64,000 nucleotides of DNA from Prorocentrum cordatum (GCA_963575745.1 CAUYUJ010001403.1:178501-242500), one strand, 5' to 3'. Positions 20,056-32,503 are shown, numbered from the stretch's first letter. A program made the numbers and translations. Notes: generated from the letters alone by a model not told the origin.

Positions 20056-20110
20056 CGGTCTGGCGGCTATGTGGCCGCCGTCGCCGCTTCGTCGCTGCCC
20101 TAGGTTCTCC
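20056..20110 (+). repeat. single unit of the cggtctggcggctatgt minisatellite
   Basis: cggtctggcggctatgtggc followed by cgccgtcgccgcttcgtcg. A lone copy of the family at 19116-19405. Confidence 0.8.
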
Positions 20111-20149
20111 TTTGTAAAAGGACAATAGACTCGACCCCCCCCCCGGCGT

Positions 20150-21750
20150 TATCCCCCCCCTTTCGGGTATGTAAATCATGTATGATTCTGACCACATGTG
20201 CATCCTGAATATGAACCTACACTGCGTGAGGGACTGGGATCGACCCCCCTGAGGTTCCCTGGCAAAAAAAAACTATACGCGGGGACATTCTTTGTTCTAA
20301 CATAAGACAACTTCACGAATCCCTTGCAAAAAAGGGGACGAAGTGCACACGCGCGGGTCGTCGCGCGCGCATGCCGAAATCCTTGAAAAAACCTTCGGTG
20401 TCGGAAGGATTTCGCAATCGAGTTTCCAAAAGAACATACAAAAGCACAGGGTGTCGCAACAATGATTTGCTAAAGAGCTTACGCGCGAGCTCTTGCGAAA
20501 CCTTCAGAAAAAAAAACATAGGTGTTTCGATATGCTCATTATATGCTACCAAACGGGTTTCGCGCGCGCATGTCGAAGTCTGTCGAACGCCCCTTGCGCG
20601 TGTGCCGTCGCGAGAATCCTTTGCAAAAAATGGGACGAAGTGCAGACGCGCGAGTCGTCGCGCGCGTATGCCGAAATCCGTCAAAACCCATCGGTTTCGG
20701 AAGGATTGCAACATCGTGTGTCCAAAAAACATATAAAAACACAAGGTTTCGCAAAACGGATTTTCAACAAAAGCGTGCGCGCGCGCTCTTGCGTGGTCGT
20801 CGTCGTCGTCGTCGTCGTCGCCGTCCTCCCTCCTCCCGCGTCGTCGTCGTCGTCGCCTACGTCGTTCTCTGTTTTTCCTCGTGTTCGTCGTCGTCGTCCT
20901 CTTTGGCGTCGTGGTCGTTTCCGTCGTCGTTGTCGTCGTGGTCGTCCTTCCTCCTCCTCCCTCGTCGTCATCGTCGTCGTCCGTCGTCGGCATCTCGCCG
21001 TCGTCCCTCCTATTTCGTCGCCGTCGTCGTCGTCGTCGTCGTCGTCCATCCTCCCTCGTCGTTGTCGCCATCGGCGTCGCCGCCCTTCCTCGTTCTTCGT
21101 CGTTCGCGTCTTCACCGTCCTCCCTCCTCCCTCGTCGTTGTCGTCGGTGTCGCCGTCGTCGTCCTCCCTCCTCCCTCGTCTTCGTCGTCGTCTTCGTTGG
21201 CGACGTCGTCGTCATCGTCGTCGTCGTCGGCTTCGTCGGCGTCGTCGTCGTCGGCGTTGTCATCGTCGTCGTCGGCGTCGGCGTCGGCGTTGTCGTCGCC
21301 TTGGTCGGCGTCGTCGGCGTCGTCGTCGTCGGCGTCGTCGTTGTCGTCGTCGGCGTTGTCATCGTCATCGTCGTCGTCGTCGGCGTCGGCGTCGTCGTCG
21401 TCGTCGTCGTCGGTATCGTCGTCGGTGTCGTCGTCGTCGTTGTCGTCGTCATCGAAGTCGTCGGAGACGTCGCAGTAGTCGTTGTCGTCGTCGTCGTTGT
21501 CGTCGTCGGTGTCGTCGTAGTCGTTGTCGCCGGTGTCTTCGCAGTCGGTCCTAAGAGGTTTTGCAAACCAAGCTGCGGGAGGGTGGGTGGGATGTTTGCA
21601 AGAGCATGGGATGTGTCAACTGATGTGTAAAGATCATTTGCATAACGTAGGTTCTCTTTTTTAATACGAGCATTAGGATCTCCCCCCACCCCCCGCGTTA
21701 ACGGTCCACCTTTTCGCAAGGCAGTTTGCATGTGCTTCTGCCCTTCCGTC
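20150..21750. repeat. higher-order tandem repeat, copy A, with large (GTC)n expansion
   Basis: Two 297-bp sub-units: gacgaagtgcacacgcgcg at 20337 and gacgaagtgcagacgcgcg at 20634, each with gcatgccgaaatcc or gtatgccgaaatcc and then cttgcg. They are followed by about 750 bp of imperfect GTC/GTT triplets (20795-21545). A tail follows: ttgcaaaccaagctgcggga, gggtgggtggga, ..., acggtccacctt, ..., catcttaagtatgaatt. The same order is seen in copies B and C. Confidence 0.9.
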
Positions 21751-22960
21751 CATCTTAAGTATGAATTGAACTATCCCACGCAGGCCAGAGGCCGCCCCCT
21801 GTCATCCTACGCCAAAACACATTATGCCGCACTCGCGTTCACCAGCAAATCGTAAGTTCCCAAGGGTCCCTGGCAAAACATGTGACGAAGTGCGCACGCG
21901 CGAGACGTCGCGCGCGTTCCCCGCAATCTTTCAGCACATTCAGGATTCGTGGGGATTTCAATATCGAGTGTCACGAGAGCATATTAAAACACATGGTCTC
22001 GCCACGAGAATGTCAAGCAACAGTTTGCGCCCGCGCTATTGCGAATTCTTGGTGAACATGGGTTGTTCAACATTTTCATAGCATGCTTCCAAATCGGCAT
22101 CCTCGCGCGCGCGTGTCGAACTCGTTCGAATGCCCTTGCGCGTGCGCTGTCGCAAAATCCCTCGCACACAAAAACGGTTCGAACTGCGCACGCGCACGTT
22201 GTCGTGCGCACGCCGACATCCTTGGAATCAATTTTCGAAGCCGTAGCGATTTCAAAATCGAGCGCCCCGAGCACATGTGAACAAAAAACCGGTACGGTTT
22301 TGCAGCGACAGGTTTCAATCACAAAACGTGCGCTCGCGCCCGTGCGTGTTCTTAAGGAAACCATCGGTTTCCCGACATTTGCCACCCAACCCTGCCAAGC
22401 GGGCCTTTCGCGTCGCATGATGGAACTCATTCGAACGGCCTTGCGCGCTGCGCGCGCATTACGGACTCCTTCAAAAACCTTCATCGCCGATCGGCGCCGT
22501 CATTGGCCTTGCCGTCGTCACCGCCACCTGCGTCACCATCGCAATATCCATAATCGCGTCTACCGTTGTCGGCGTCGCCATGATACCAAGCCCGCCCAAG
22601 TCACCGACACGCCTCGGACAGCTTGCTGGGAAGTGCACGGCAGTCAGCGACACCGCGGCCGCGCCGTTCGCGCCAAACTAGCTCGCCGCTGTGCGCGCGA
22701 GCATTCGCGGGCTAGCGCGACTGCAGGGATGCACCAGCCAACGCCAAGCACTCATCGCAATCGCCGCCGCGTGGGCTTCGCAAACCAGGTTGCAGGTGGG
22801 TGGGTGGGACGCTTGCAAGCATTGAAGTTGTCAGTTCGTTTGTAAAAACCAGTTGTCTTTCTTTAGAAAGAGAATTCGGCTCCACCCCTCCCCAGGGTCA
22901 ACGGTCCACCTTGTCGTATTGCAATGTACATACGATCCCGCCCCATTGTCCATCCGAAAT
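21751..22960. repeat. higher-order tandem repeat, copy B
   Basis: Sub-units start at about 21886 (gacgaagtgcgcacgcgcga) and about 22175. Next comes a short degenerate triplet zone (22490-22600) in place of the big expansion. The shared tail follows: ttcgcaaaccaggttgcagg, tgggtgggtggga, ..., acggtccacctt, ..., catccgaaatatgaatt. Confidence 0.85.
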
Positions 22961-23905
22961 ATGAATTCATGTTATCCCAGCTAAACCAGTATCGCCCCAC
23001 TCGCCCTTTGCTGAAAACATGATGCGCGCGCTCTCATGTATCAAACATCATATCGTCTCAAAACTAACTTGGCAATCGGAGGCGAAGCGCACACACGCGC
23101 GTAGTGGCGCGCGCATGCCGAAATCTTTCAATCACCGGAGGTGTCGAACATGTATGAACATAGAGTGTCACCAGTACATAAAAAAAAACACAAGGTTTCG
23201 CACCACTGATTTGCAGAAAAAAATTGCGCGCGCGCTCTTGCGAGTCCTTCAGAAACCACAGGCTCTGCAACGTGTTATGCAATGCTACCAAGCGGGCTGC
23301 GCGCGCATGTTGAACTTGTTCGAGGGTCTTTGCGCGCGTGCTGTCGCAAGAACCCCTTCTAGAACAAATAGGACGAAAGGGCGCGGGCGCTGTCGCGCGC
23401 GCGTGCCGAAATCCTTGAAACGACCCGTAGGTGACGTAAGGATGTCAAAACCGAGTGCCACGACAACAGATAAAAAGCATGTGGTTTCGTAACAACAGGT
23501 TTGAAACCAAACCTGGTGTCGCTTTCTTGCGAATCTTTCAGAGACCCAATATGGATTTCAACATTTTCATTGAATTCTGCCGAACAGGCCTCCCGCGCCG
23601 CATGCCGAAATTACTCGAATGGCCTCGCGCGCGTGCTGGGGGGGACACGGTCCGTCTCAAATAACACCATGCGGGCCACTCTCGCGAGTCGGCCACGTGC
23701 GGACGCCGTCATCGTCGCCGGCGTGATCAGCATCGGCGCCGTCAGTGGCTGTGCCGTCGTCGTTGCCAACATCGTCACCAGCATCGTTCCTATCATCATC
23801 GTGTCTATTGTTGTCGACGTTACAATGATACCGCGTCCGCCCAAGTTGCGGGTGGGTGGGACGAATGCGCGAACAGTGGAGGTGATAACTTCAAGTTGGG
23901 CAGTC
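22961..23905. repeat. higher-order tandem repeat, copy C (partial tail)
   Basis: Sub-units at about 23080 (ggcgaagcgcacacacgcgc) and about 23370, then a short triplet zone (23700-23845), then aagttgcgggtgggtggga. After this the tail is lost and the tgcaccac repeat begins. Confidence 0.8.
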
Positions 23906-24300
23906 GCGAATTGCACGACTTAGATTACACCACCTAGGGTGCACCACGCATAGCTTGCACAACATATACTGAACCACATCGATTGCACCCGGTGGAGCGA
24001 ACAAGCTTCAGATTGCACCACACAGTGCACTACGGCTATTGCACCACACATATGGCACGACAACGATCGCAACACATACATTGAACACCGCAAATTGCAC
24101 CACATTCTGTGCACCACTGGGACTGCATCATGTAACTTGAACAACAAACATAGCCCGCATAGATTGCACCACATGGGTTGCACAGCATAGACTGCCTAAG
24201 TCATATATTGCATTTTGTAACACGTACGTAGCACAACATATACTTATTACTATATAGAATACTAGCAACACGCTGTTTGTAGTCCAGGTTGGGGTAAACG
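23906..24300 (+). repeat. tgcaccac-type repeat, copy at 24 kb
   Basis: Degenerate units such as attgcaccacacagtgcacta and caccacatgggttgcacagc over about 330 bp. It ends in a flank (ctagcaacacgctgtttgta near 24265) that is shared with the 53-kb copy (ctaggagcacactgtttggg near 53680), so the array and its right border are one repeat unit. Confidence 0.85.
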
Positions 24301-24539
24301 CTGGTTCGCGTCTCTATATACAGACTGGATGTAAAATGTACGGTTGGTCCCCCCGCTTCCCCCGCCTGCAAAGCAATACAAATGGGGAACCTTGGGTGCC
24401 CAATTTAATCCCCGGAAGTCGGGGGTCGTTTTCTGAGCTGTGGGGGGGAGTATTTGTATTTCAAGAGTAATCGAAAACACAATTTCGACATCCATCGGCG
24501 CCAGGATAATACCAATATGGCCAAGGCATACCCTAGACG
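24301..24539. other. unassigned sequence
   Basis: Nothing recognised. Confidence 0.4.
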
Positions 24540-25000
24540 TCCCAATCTGGCGCCACCATCCTTTCTACACGCCTCAGACGGCCCAGGGCGCGCCAATAGC
24601 TCTCCGAGAGTACCTCCAAGAGGCCTCCGAGACGTGGAGATCATCGGTTACCATTGTGTTGTTCGGTGATGTTATCTTACTCGCGGTTTTCGTTTTCAAT
24701 GCATCCGAGACGGCCCATGAGGAACCCACCGTTATTCCAAGATGGCCCGAAAGGGGCTCCAAAAACAGCCAATGAAGGCCCAAGAGGGCCGCAACATGCC
24801 CCAACATGGTCCCCGCAGAGGCGCACAACGGCCCAAGATTAGCAATATTGATTCAAGACGGCCCCAAGACGCCAAGAGACTCCCAAGACGGCCCAAGGGA
24901 CCCCCAAGACAGCCCAAAAACGGTTCCCAGAAACCCGTCGGACTCCCTAAAACGGCCCCGAGACATCCCCAAGCCGCTTAAGAGGCTCAACGGCGAGCCA
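24540..25000. repeat. C-rich short-period repeat (ccaagacggcccaag family)
   Basis: Degenerate 10-14 bp units such as caagacggccccaagacgcc and cccaagacggcccaaggga. Reverse complement of the G-rich blocks at 14.15 and 43.4 kb. Proline/lysine-rich frames here are repeat translations. Confidence 0.85.
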
Positions 25001-25069
25001 ACGACGGTTGGAGGTGGTCAAGGCACTCGATTGGAATGCCACAGCGAGCGCGACGACACGCGACGACGG

Positions 25070-26480
25070 CACGAGAGGAGGAGGTTTTCGCTCGAGACCT
25101 CCTCAACATTCAGGCCTCAGGAGCCCAACGGTGATGACAGTTGTAGGTTTTAGGACGACCGCCCCGGATCACTAACATGAAGCGCGAGCGCCGTCGGGAG
25201 GGGGCTCCCGCTGAAGAGTTCCTCGCGATTCACTCACAGACGAGGCTCCCGCTCCAGACCTCCTGAAGATTCAGGCCCCAGGAGCCCATAAGTAACGACG
25301 TGTTCAGGATTTCGGGCGACCGCTTTGGATTACGTATGTGAAACGCGAGCCTCATAGGGAGGGGGTTCCCACTCGGGATTGCCGCGCGATTTGCTCACAG
25401 ACGAGGCTCCCGCTCTAGAAGCCCTCGAGATGAATGCGCAAATGTGTGATACTGTGCGATGGTGTCGGTGCTAATGATGGTCGGCGATCATGTTGGGATG
25501 GTGATACGAGCGATGAGGATGATGGTGATGATGGTGATCGTGATGAGATGTTAGTGACGATGGTGATGGCGACGATGGCGATGAGAGTGAAAGGAGACGA
25601 AGGGCGGGAGGAAGAGGAGGAGGAGGAGGAGGAGGCGGACGGCGCGGGGTGGCCAGAGAGGTGGGCGAGCGGAGGAGGAGGAGGAGGAGGAGGAGGAGGA
25701 GGAGGAGGAGGAGGAGGAGGACGGCGCGGAGGACACCACTCAGGGCGTGGGGAAGCACATGAGGTGGAGGACACCACAGGGAGGAGCTCCCGCTCGAGAC
25801 TTTGTTGCGATCCACTCGCAGACGGGGCGCCCAAGACTTCCTCCACCTTCTGGCCTCAGGGGCTCAGCATTGACGACGCTTACAGGTGTCAGGATGACCC
25901 GCGCGGAGTGAACACATCACGAGGGAACGCCAAAGGGAGGACCTCGTGCGCGAGCGAGCCTTGTCACCCGCCCCACACGAGGCTCCCGCTCCTGACTTCC
26001 CCCCCCGAGGAGCTTCAGCAGCGACGACATTTGTATACAGTGCTCAGGGTGATCCGCGTGGACTGCGAACACCCTGGGGGGACCCCATAGGGAGGACCTC
26101 CCGCGCGAGAGATCTCCGCTATCCACAGGCAAGACTCCCGCCCGAGACTTCTCCCACTTGCACGCCCCAGAATCCCAACAGCGACGACAGTTACAGGTTT
26201 GGGGACGGCCCGCGGGGATCACTAACGTGGCGTGCGGGCCCCTATGAGGGGGGGGGGGCCTTCGAGATTTCCTTCCTTGTAGATGTCACACACGGGGCTC
26301 CCGCCCAAGACATCTTGCAGCATCATGCCTGAGAGCCCAAACGCGATCACAGCTACATGGTGTGGATGACACGCTCGGAGTCGAACCTGGAGGTGGTGAC
26401 GCCATAGAGAGGGGATCCAACTCGAGTCTTCCCCGCGATTCACTCACGGACGATGCTGTCGCTCGGGACTTCGTCAGGAT
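25070..26480 (+). repeat. ~160-bp satellite interrupted by simple repeats
   Basis: Units contain gacgaggctcccgct, cgagacctcct, aggcctcaggagccc and a gacgacagttacaggttt-type block. Landmarks near 25091, 25251, 25411, 25830, 25989, 26141, 26303 and 26461 give 152-162 bp spacing. The gap between 25411 and 25830 contains an inserted (GAT)n block (25470-25600) and a (GGA)n block (25605-25725), so simple repeats grew inside a satellite unit. Confidence 0.9.
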
Positions 26481-26485
26481 GGGTG

Positions 26486-27040
26486 TGTGAATTTGTGTGC
26501 GGGGGTGCGCGGTGATGATGATGATGTTGATGATGGTGATGCTGGTGCTAATGTCCATGATGATGATGGTGATGGTGATGATGATGCTGATGATGATGAC
26601 GAGGATGATGATGCTGATGATGATGCCGCTGCTGATGATGATGACGATGAAGAAGGCGGTGGTTATGATGATTGTTGTAATAGTGGTGGTGATGACGATG
26701 GGGCTGATGCCGGTGATGTTGGTGATGATGGCGGTGATGATGTTGATGATGATGTTGATGATGACGGTGGTTGTGATGATGCTGATGTGTAGATGTGTGT
26801 ATGTGTGGGTGTGTGTGTGTGGGTGTGTGGTGTGTGTGTGGTGTGTGGTGTGTGTGTGAGCGTGCGTGTGGATGTGTTGTTTTGCATATGAGCATGGGTG
26901 TGTATGTGTGTGCGTGTGCGTGTGCGCGTGTGTGTGTGTGTGTGTGTATGCGTGCGCGTGTCGGTGTGTATACGCTTGTGTGTGTGTGTTTACGTGTGTG
27001 TGGGTGTGTTTGCGTGTGCGCGCGTGTGTGCAAGGGGGGT
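26486..27040. repeat. (GAT)n then (GT)n microsatellite tract
   Basis: gatgatgatgatgttgatga type sequence at 26512-26790 followed by gtgtgtgtgtg/gcgtgtgcgtg sequence to 27040. The poly-Asp, poly-Met, poly-His and Cys-Val frames are repeat translations. Confidence 0.95.
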
Positions 27041-27690
27041 CCTGTTCATGCTCCTGCGCGGGTGGATGGGGTGTCCAGAGGAAACAAGAATACCATTCAG
27101 GACGTGGGGAGCCAGACGGTGTTCGCGGTCTCGCCTTCTCGAGCTGAAGTCTGAGGCGGCCGGATAAGCTACCCAGGCGTACTCGAGGCAGCCCAAGGGC
27201 TAGTCTGGCCCGAGGCAGCCCAAGCGCCAGACTGGCCCGAGACAGTCCAGGATTCCAAGGGTGCGAAGATTACCCGCGTTGCGGAGACCCCGACTTGTCA
27301 AGGATGTTGCCCCAGCTAGGCCAGTGCAAGGCCTAGATTGTGTTGTCGACTTGCCGCCTGAAGGTAAAGGAATCGGGGGAGGGGGGGGCGGCGTTGTGGG
27401 GGTGGGCGGGGACGTGGGTGGAGGAATGACAGTGGCAGCTTGACGGTGTTTCATTTCCTTTTTTCATCTGATCGGCGCTTTTTTCGTGCTGAAACGCACG
27501 TTGGCGCCCGCGGCAACCAATTCAGAGACCAGAACCGCCCAGATTACGCCCTCTTTCGACCAGACATGTCACGGTCGTTGTCCTCATCGCAGTTGCCATT
27601 ATCGTTGCTTTCATCCCGGCCGCCATCATCGTGGCCCTCGTCGTGTCCATTACCATCGTTATCATCGCTGCCCTCACCTACTTTTCAAGA
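27041..27690. other. unassigned sequence
   Basis: Contains a short direct duplication of ggcccgaggcagcccaag at about 27208 and a related copy at 27180. No gene recognised. Confidence 0.4.
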
Positions 27691-27706
27691 TCGCCATCAC
27701 CACCCA

Positions 27707-27773
<67 letters not shown>

Positions 27774-28115
27774 GTCATCATCATCACGGCCACGCCCTCA
27801 TGACCTTTTCTTCTGTCGTTGCCCGCTCTTCCTGTCAAGTCGTATGCAAGCTTGTGGTGGTGATTATGGAGATGGCGATGATGAAGATGCTGATGTCGCT
27901 GACGATGGTTACCATTGTTGTAAGGGTGCTGGTGATGGTGGTCATGATGACAGTGCTGCTGCTGATGATGATGATGATGATGCCGATGACTATGACGATG
28001 ATCATGATGGTGGTGATGGTGATGGTGGTGGTGACGGCGATCATGGTTGTGCTGGTGGTGGTGATGGTGGTGATGGAGATTGGGACGATGGCGAGGATGA
28101 CGGTGGTTATGGTGG
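27691..28115. repeat. (CAT)n and (GATGGT)n tracts
   Basis: A nearly pure (CAT)n run at 27700-27785, then imperfect gatgatggtgatggtggtg sequence at 27860-28115. The two are in opposite senses (ATC/GAT) and could pair. Confidence 0.95.
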
Positions 28116-28609
28116 TGTAAACGGGAAGGGACGGGAGCGGCCACGCAATATGACAAAATTTCTCGGCTTGGCCGGCGCGACCGACGCGGGAACAACCAAG
28201 ACCAGGATGTCGTCGACCGCGTCTGAGGGGCGCTCCGCCGCGACCGACCGCTGCCGATATCTACGATATGGTCGCGGCTGTTTGTCGGGGGGAGCGCGTG
28301 TTCCCCCCTCATATTTGTTTAACACATGAATTTCTTGGGCTCAGGGAGACGTCCATAAAACAGCTCAGAGCAGCGCCCAGACGGCACAGTAAGGTCCCAG
28401 GATAATTCCCTTCCTATATTGAGTTGTTCCACGCTTGCTTGTGCATTATGTAGGTGTGTTCTTTTTTGTATGTGGGAGTTCGTGCTCCTATGGCCCCTAC
28501 GAGTCCACAAATACGATGCACTGACCCGAGGAAGGAGGTGGAAGGCCAAACACGTTGATTTCGGTTTCCCATCTAGGGTAGACCCCATCCGAGGTATCCT
28601 ACGCCCGTT
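28116..28609. other. unassigned sequence
   Basis: Nothing recognised. Confidence 0.4.
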
Positions 28610-29520
28610 CCTGACATCTCCTCGCCCTGCGAGACGGCCCCCGTAGCGACAAGAGGCCCCCAAACGCCCCCAGTATGGCTCGAAGAAGATTGGCTGACCC
28701 ATGGCGGCCGCAGCTTCGTTCCCAAGATGGTCTCAGGGGCACGGGGCCCCTTCCATGGATGGTCTCTTGTTTTGTTCATCACCTGCAGGCCCAGAAAGAG
28801 TCTTACAACGGAATTCTTTGGCTCAGGCTTGCGAGGGCGCACAGGCCCTTCAGAGGGCCCAAGAGCGTACCAAGAGGCCCCAATAAGCAGACTCAGCGGT
28901 ACCAGACAATGCCCCGAGGACCCCTGAAGAGCCCCAAAGGGTTCAAGAGGGCGTGGCGACGCCTTAACATACAGTCACAAATGGCCCCAAGAACCCAAGA
29001 CAGCTTCTATGGTTACTGTCGGAGTTATTTCAAGCGTCCTGTAAGCTCGCTCTGAGCAGCTTTGAAACACCAGGCTCGTGCTGTATGCTTTTGCGGGCCT
29101 CTCTCAGTTGGGTCATCCTTTCTCTCCTTCGTGGGACGTTCGTTTCGGAGGTGATCGGCTGGGACCTTCGCGCGCGGAGCGCGCACGGAGAGAGCTTCCA
29201 GCGGGGGCCAAGAGATCTCCAAGACAGCCTGGAAGAGCGCCAGGACGGCCCAAACGAGATTTTGACAACCCCCTTTATATACGCCCATGAAGCCCAGAGC
29301 AGGACGCCACGATGCCCTCAAGATGCCCCCAAGACGGCCCAAGAGAGGTGCCCAAGACGGCCTTCAAAGAGTCCAAGAGAACCTCCGGCGCCGACGTGTG
29401 GGCAGTTTGGGCAGCGTGTGGGACCTCTGTAAGCTTCAAGAGCCCTCCAAGAGAGCCAAGAGGACGCCCAAATGGACTCCGAGGATCCCAGAAGGCTTTC
29501 GACAGAACCCCCGTACCAAC
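28610..29520. repeat. C-rich ccaagacggcccaag family, two blocks
   Basis: Blocks at about 28615-29030 (gaggcccaagag, ccaagaggccccaataagc) and 29205-29520 (ccaagacggcccaagagagg). They are separated by about 170 bp of non-repeat sequence. Confidence 0.75.
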
Positions 29521-29589
29521 ATGACCCAAGACGTACCCAATCCCTTCTCCACGCGAGGCAAGTCCTTGATTGAACACTCCATACAAAGA

Positions 29590-30240
29590 ACACGTCGCCA
29601 GATATGCACGATCTGCGCAGCCATCACCTCCGCCCCGCCTCCCAGGAGCCCGCAGAAGCGACGTCATCTGCACACTCCGCATCCCCCGAGGGAGCCGCGA
29701 AGTCTCACATGGATTTGAGTTGCCCTCACCTCCGCCGCGCCCCCCAGGAACCCGCGAAAGTGGCATGGGTTGCGCACTTCGCAGCCCCCGAGGGAGCCCC
29801 GAGGTATCGGCTTGGTCTGCGTGGCCCTCGATTCCACTGGAACTCCCAGGAGCCCACGAGAGTGGCGACGGTTGCGCAGTTCGCAGCCTCCGAGAGAGCC
29901 ATGGGGTCTCAAATGGATCTGCGCTGCCCTCACCCCGCCGTGCCTCCCAGGAGCTTACGAAAGTGGTGCGAGTTGTGAAATTCGCAGCCCCAGTGGGTGC
30001 CGCGAGGTCTCAAATGGATCTGCGCTGCCATCACCTCCGCCGCGCCTCCCAGGGGCCTGCGAAAATGGAAACGGTTGCCCACTTCGCAAACGCTCCCCGA
30101 GGGAGCCGCGAGGTATCGGCTTGGTCTGCGTGGCCCTCGATTCTACTAGGACTTCCAGGAGCCCACGGAAGTGGCGACAGTTGCGCAGTTCTCAGAGATG
30201 CCAAGAGGGACCCCCAACAGCGAAAACAATTGACTGCTTG
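29590..30240 (+). repeat. ~103-bp minisatellite, six units
   Basis: Unit landmarks tcccaggagcc or variants near 29640, 29743, 29847, 29945, 30049 and 30149. Two unit types alternate: one carries atcggcttggtctgcgtggc (units at 29.8 and 30.1 kb), the other ctcaaatggatctgcgctgc (units at 29.9 and 30.0 kb). Frames are open throughout, but no motif beyond the repeat is seen. Confidence 0.9.
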
Positions 30241-30480
30241 AGGGTATCTGGATGCGGGGAACCCAATGAAAGCGACCGGCGAACCCAAGAACCCAAATCT
30301 GGGCACCCGAGAAAGGAAGGCATGGCGCAAGACGAGGGAGCAAGACCAGTGAACCCGAGTAAAGGCTGAAGGAATTCAAATCAGGCATCAGAACAGTACC
30401 GGGGGCCACCTTTGAAGTGGCACCCCGCACCCACCCGAGTGATCAGAAAGCAAAATCCTAGCCCCATAGGCAAAGCCTCA
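30241..30480. other. unassigned sequence
   Basis: Nothing recognised. Confidence 0.4.
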
Positions 30481-30702
30481 TTGTGGAATCGACGGTCAGA
30501 AACTTCGGGTTAGCGTGTCGCTCCGCCGGTTCTGGCCCACCACGCTATCCACTTCCCAGTCCCCCAGCGTCAACGTCCCGTGCTTTTATCGACCCCCCAC
30601 CCCGCGAAGCCGAGCGACGCGTTATCCATCCGCACGGCATAGCGTGTCGCCTGGGCCGCCGTGGCGACACGCTATCCAAAAGTTCCCGATCGTACTTCAG
30701 CA
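30481..30702 (+). repeat. dispersed repeat with gcgtgtcgc/gcgacacgc inverted motifs, copy 1
   Basis: Shared with 60272-60470 in order and orientation: ctccgccggttctggcccac, cacgctatccacttcc, gcgtcaac, cgttatccatccgc, catagcgtgtcgcc, and aaaagttcccgatcgtactt at the right end. The motif gcgtgtcgc and its complement gcgacacgc recur inside, so the unit can fold. Confidence 0.85.
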
Positions 30703-31999
30703 CAGAAAACCTTCACGGCGACGGCCGGGACGGCGACGTCAATCAGGAGCCCTGCCTCCTGGCGCTTGAAATGATGAAGTTCGGCATCCTTTCGGGCGAG
30801 CCCTTCGACGCCGCCCAGGCGTGGCTCGCCGCCGTCTCCGTAATTGTCGTCGTTGTCGTCGGCATCGATGTCCTTCTTTGCCGTGGCATTCTCTTCGTCT
30901 TCACCAGTGCCCTCCGCCTCCTCGTCCTCGAACTTGTGTTCATCCTTGCCAGTCCCCGCTTCCTCGTCCTTGTCGTCCCCCCTTCGTCCTCCTCCGACTC
31001 CTCCTCCTCCTCCTCCTCCTCCTCCTCCTCCTTCTTGTCCTCGCCGTCCACATCTGCATCCATAGCCCAGTCCCTGCACGTTTGCACGTGGTTGGTTGCT
31101 GGGATTGTGTTCTCGCGTCGTTGTCATAGATTTTTGGGCGGTTCTCGGGGGATCGGATAGGATACTTAGGATAATGAGGGTACTGATTAGACCGAATCTC
31201 GAGAGAAACGCTCGGCTGAACGGCCGAAAAGAGAATGCTCAATCATCCTCTTGGGGGAGCTCGAAGGGTGAGGCCTCTGCGCTGACTCCCTTGAGCCATG
31301 CGGCAAACTCAACCACCTCAGAGCAAAACTGCGGAGGTAGGCCACATCAGAATCAAAGAGCTGGGGTAGCCGAAGACCGCACGACTGCGCCTACACAGTG
31401 GCAGAGGATGGGAGGCGCAGGAGTCGGAGGAGGAGCCGGCAATGAGCAGCACAAGGCCTATGAGGAGAAGGAGGAAGAGGGCGAGAGAGGCGTACTTGGG
31501 AGAACAAGCGGGAACAGCTCGAGGAGAATGACAGAAATGGCGGGTCCGTTTCAAAGCCATCCCCATCCCCCACCACACTCCGCCGCCGATGTTCCTCTTC
31601 AGGCTCGGGCGGTCCGCTTGGGAGCCCTCCGCTGGCTGTAGCCTCGTAGCCTTGGGACCCTCTTGCGCCTCCTGCATCCCTCCTCGCCCTTCTCCCTCCC
31701 CCCCTCCTCTCCTCCCTCCCCCCTCTCTTTCTCCCTTCTCTCTCTCTCTCTCTTTCTCCCTTCCCCTGCTCCCCCGACGTTCCTCTTCGCGTTCGAGCGG
31801 CTCCTCCTCCCCGTGCTCGGCCTCCTCCCTCGCCCCACCTCCCCTGCAAGCCCGAGCGCGTGGACCGGGATCTCGAGGCGGATTCGGTCCTGGCGGCGAT
31901 GCCCTCCCCACCCCTCCAGAGGGCCAAGGGCACAGGAGGACGTCAAGAGTCTCGCCTCTCACCCCTTCCCCTCTTCCCGAAGCAGAGACACTCTGAGGT
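30703..31999. other. unassigned sequence with a (CTC)n tract
   Basis: CTC repeats at 30995-31035 and a ctctctctc/ccctcc-rich zone at 31675-31800. The serine-, glutamate- and arginine-rich frames here are composition effects. No gene recognised. Confidence 0.5.
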
Positions 32000-32503
32000 C
32001 AACGCGGATTGCTTGCGTCGGCATTGCACCTCCCTGCCCGCGTTTCCAGCACCGCATCTGGCGCGCTTCGCGCGCCTCGGGAGGGGGTCCATCGCCGACC
32101 GAAGCAACCTGCCGAAACGTATGTCTGCTGTTCCGTTGCTTGTTCCTCGTGGTTTCTCCTCCTCCTCCTCCTCCGTAGTCATGCGGGCTCAAGTCGCCAT
32201 GCCACCCATCGGCGGGGTGATGACCGCTGGTCCGCGGACAGGCCCCTCTTCGCGCGTAGCCATGTTGCCCTCGGCGCGCACGGCGGTCGGCCGATGCCCG
32301 TGGAGGCATTGGTTTGCAAGACGGGCGCGAGGAAGAAGTGCTGGAAGAAGACCAGGGCGACCCACATCAGGCCCCCTGCGGGTGGCGAGTGTGATGCCGA
32401 GGATCCTCCTGATGGCGATGCCGCCCCAGCTGGTGCCCGCGCTGCTGATCACGTCGCTGGCGCTGACGCTCATCCTGCTTCTGGCGGCTCCGCAGGTGAC
32501 GCT

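Noticed and set aside
20313-21731. 472-residue minus-strand frame rich in Thr, Arg and Asp
   Set aside because: It translates the (GTC)n expansion and the 297-bp sub-units; no conserved domain.
28810-28832. ctttggctcagg resembling the leader end
   Set aside because: Only about ten bases match and no coding sequence follows.
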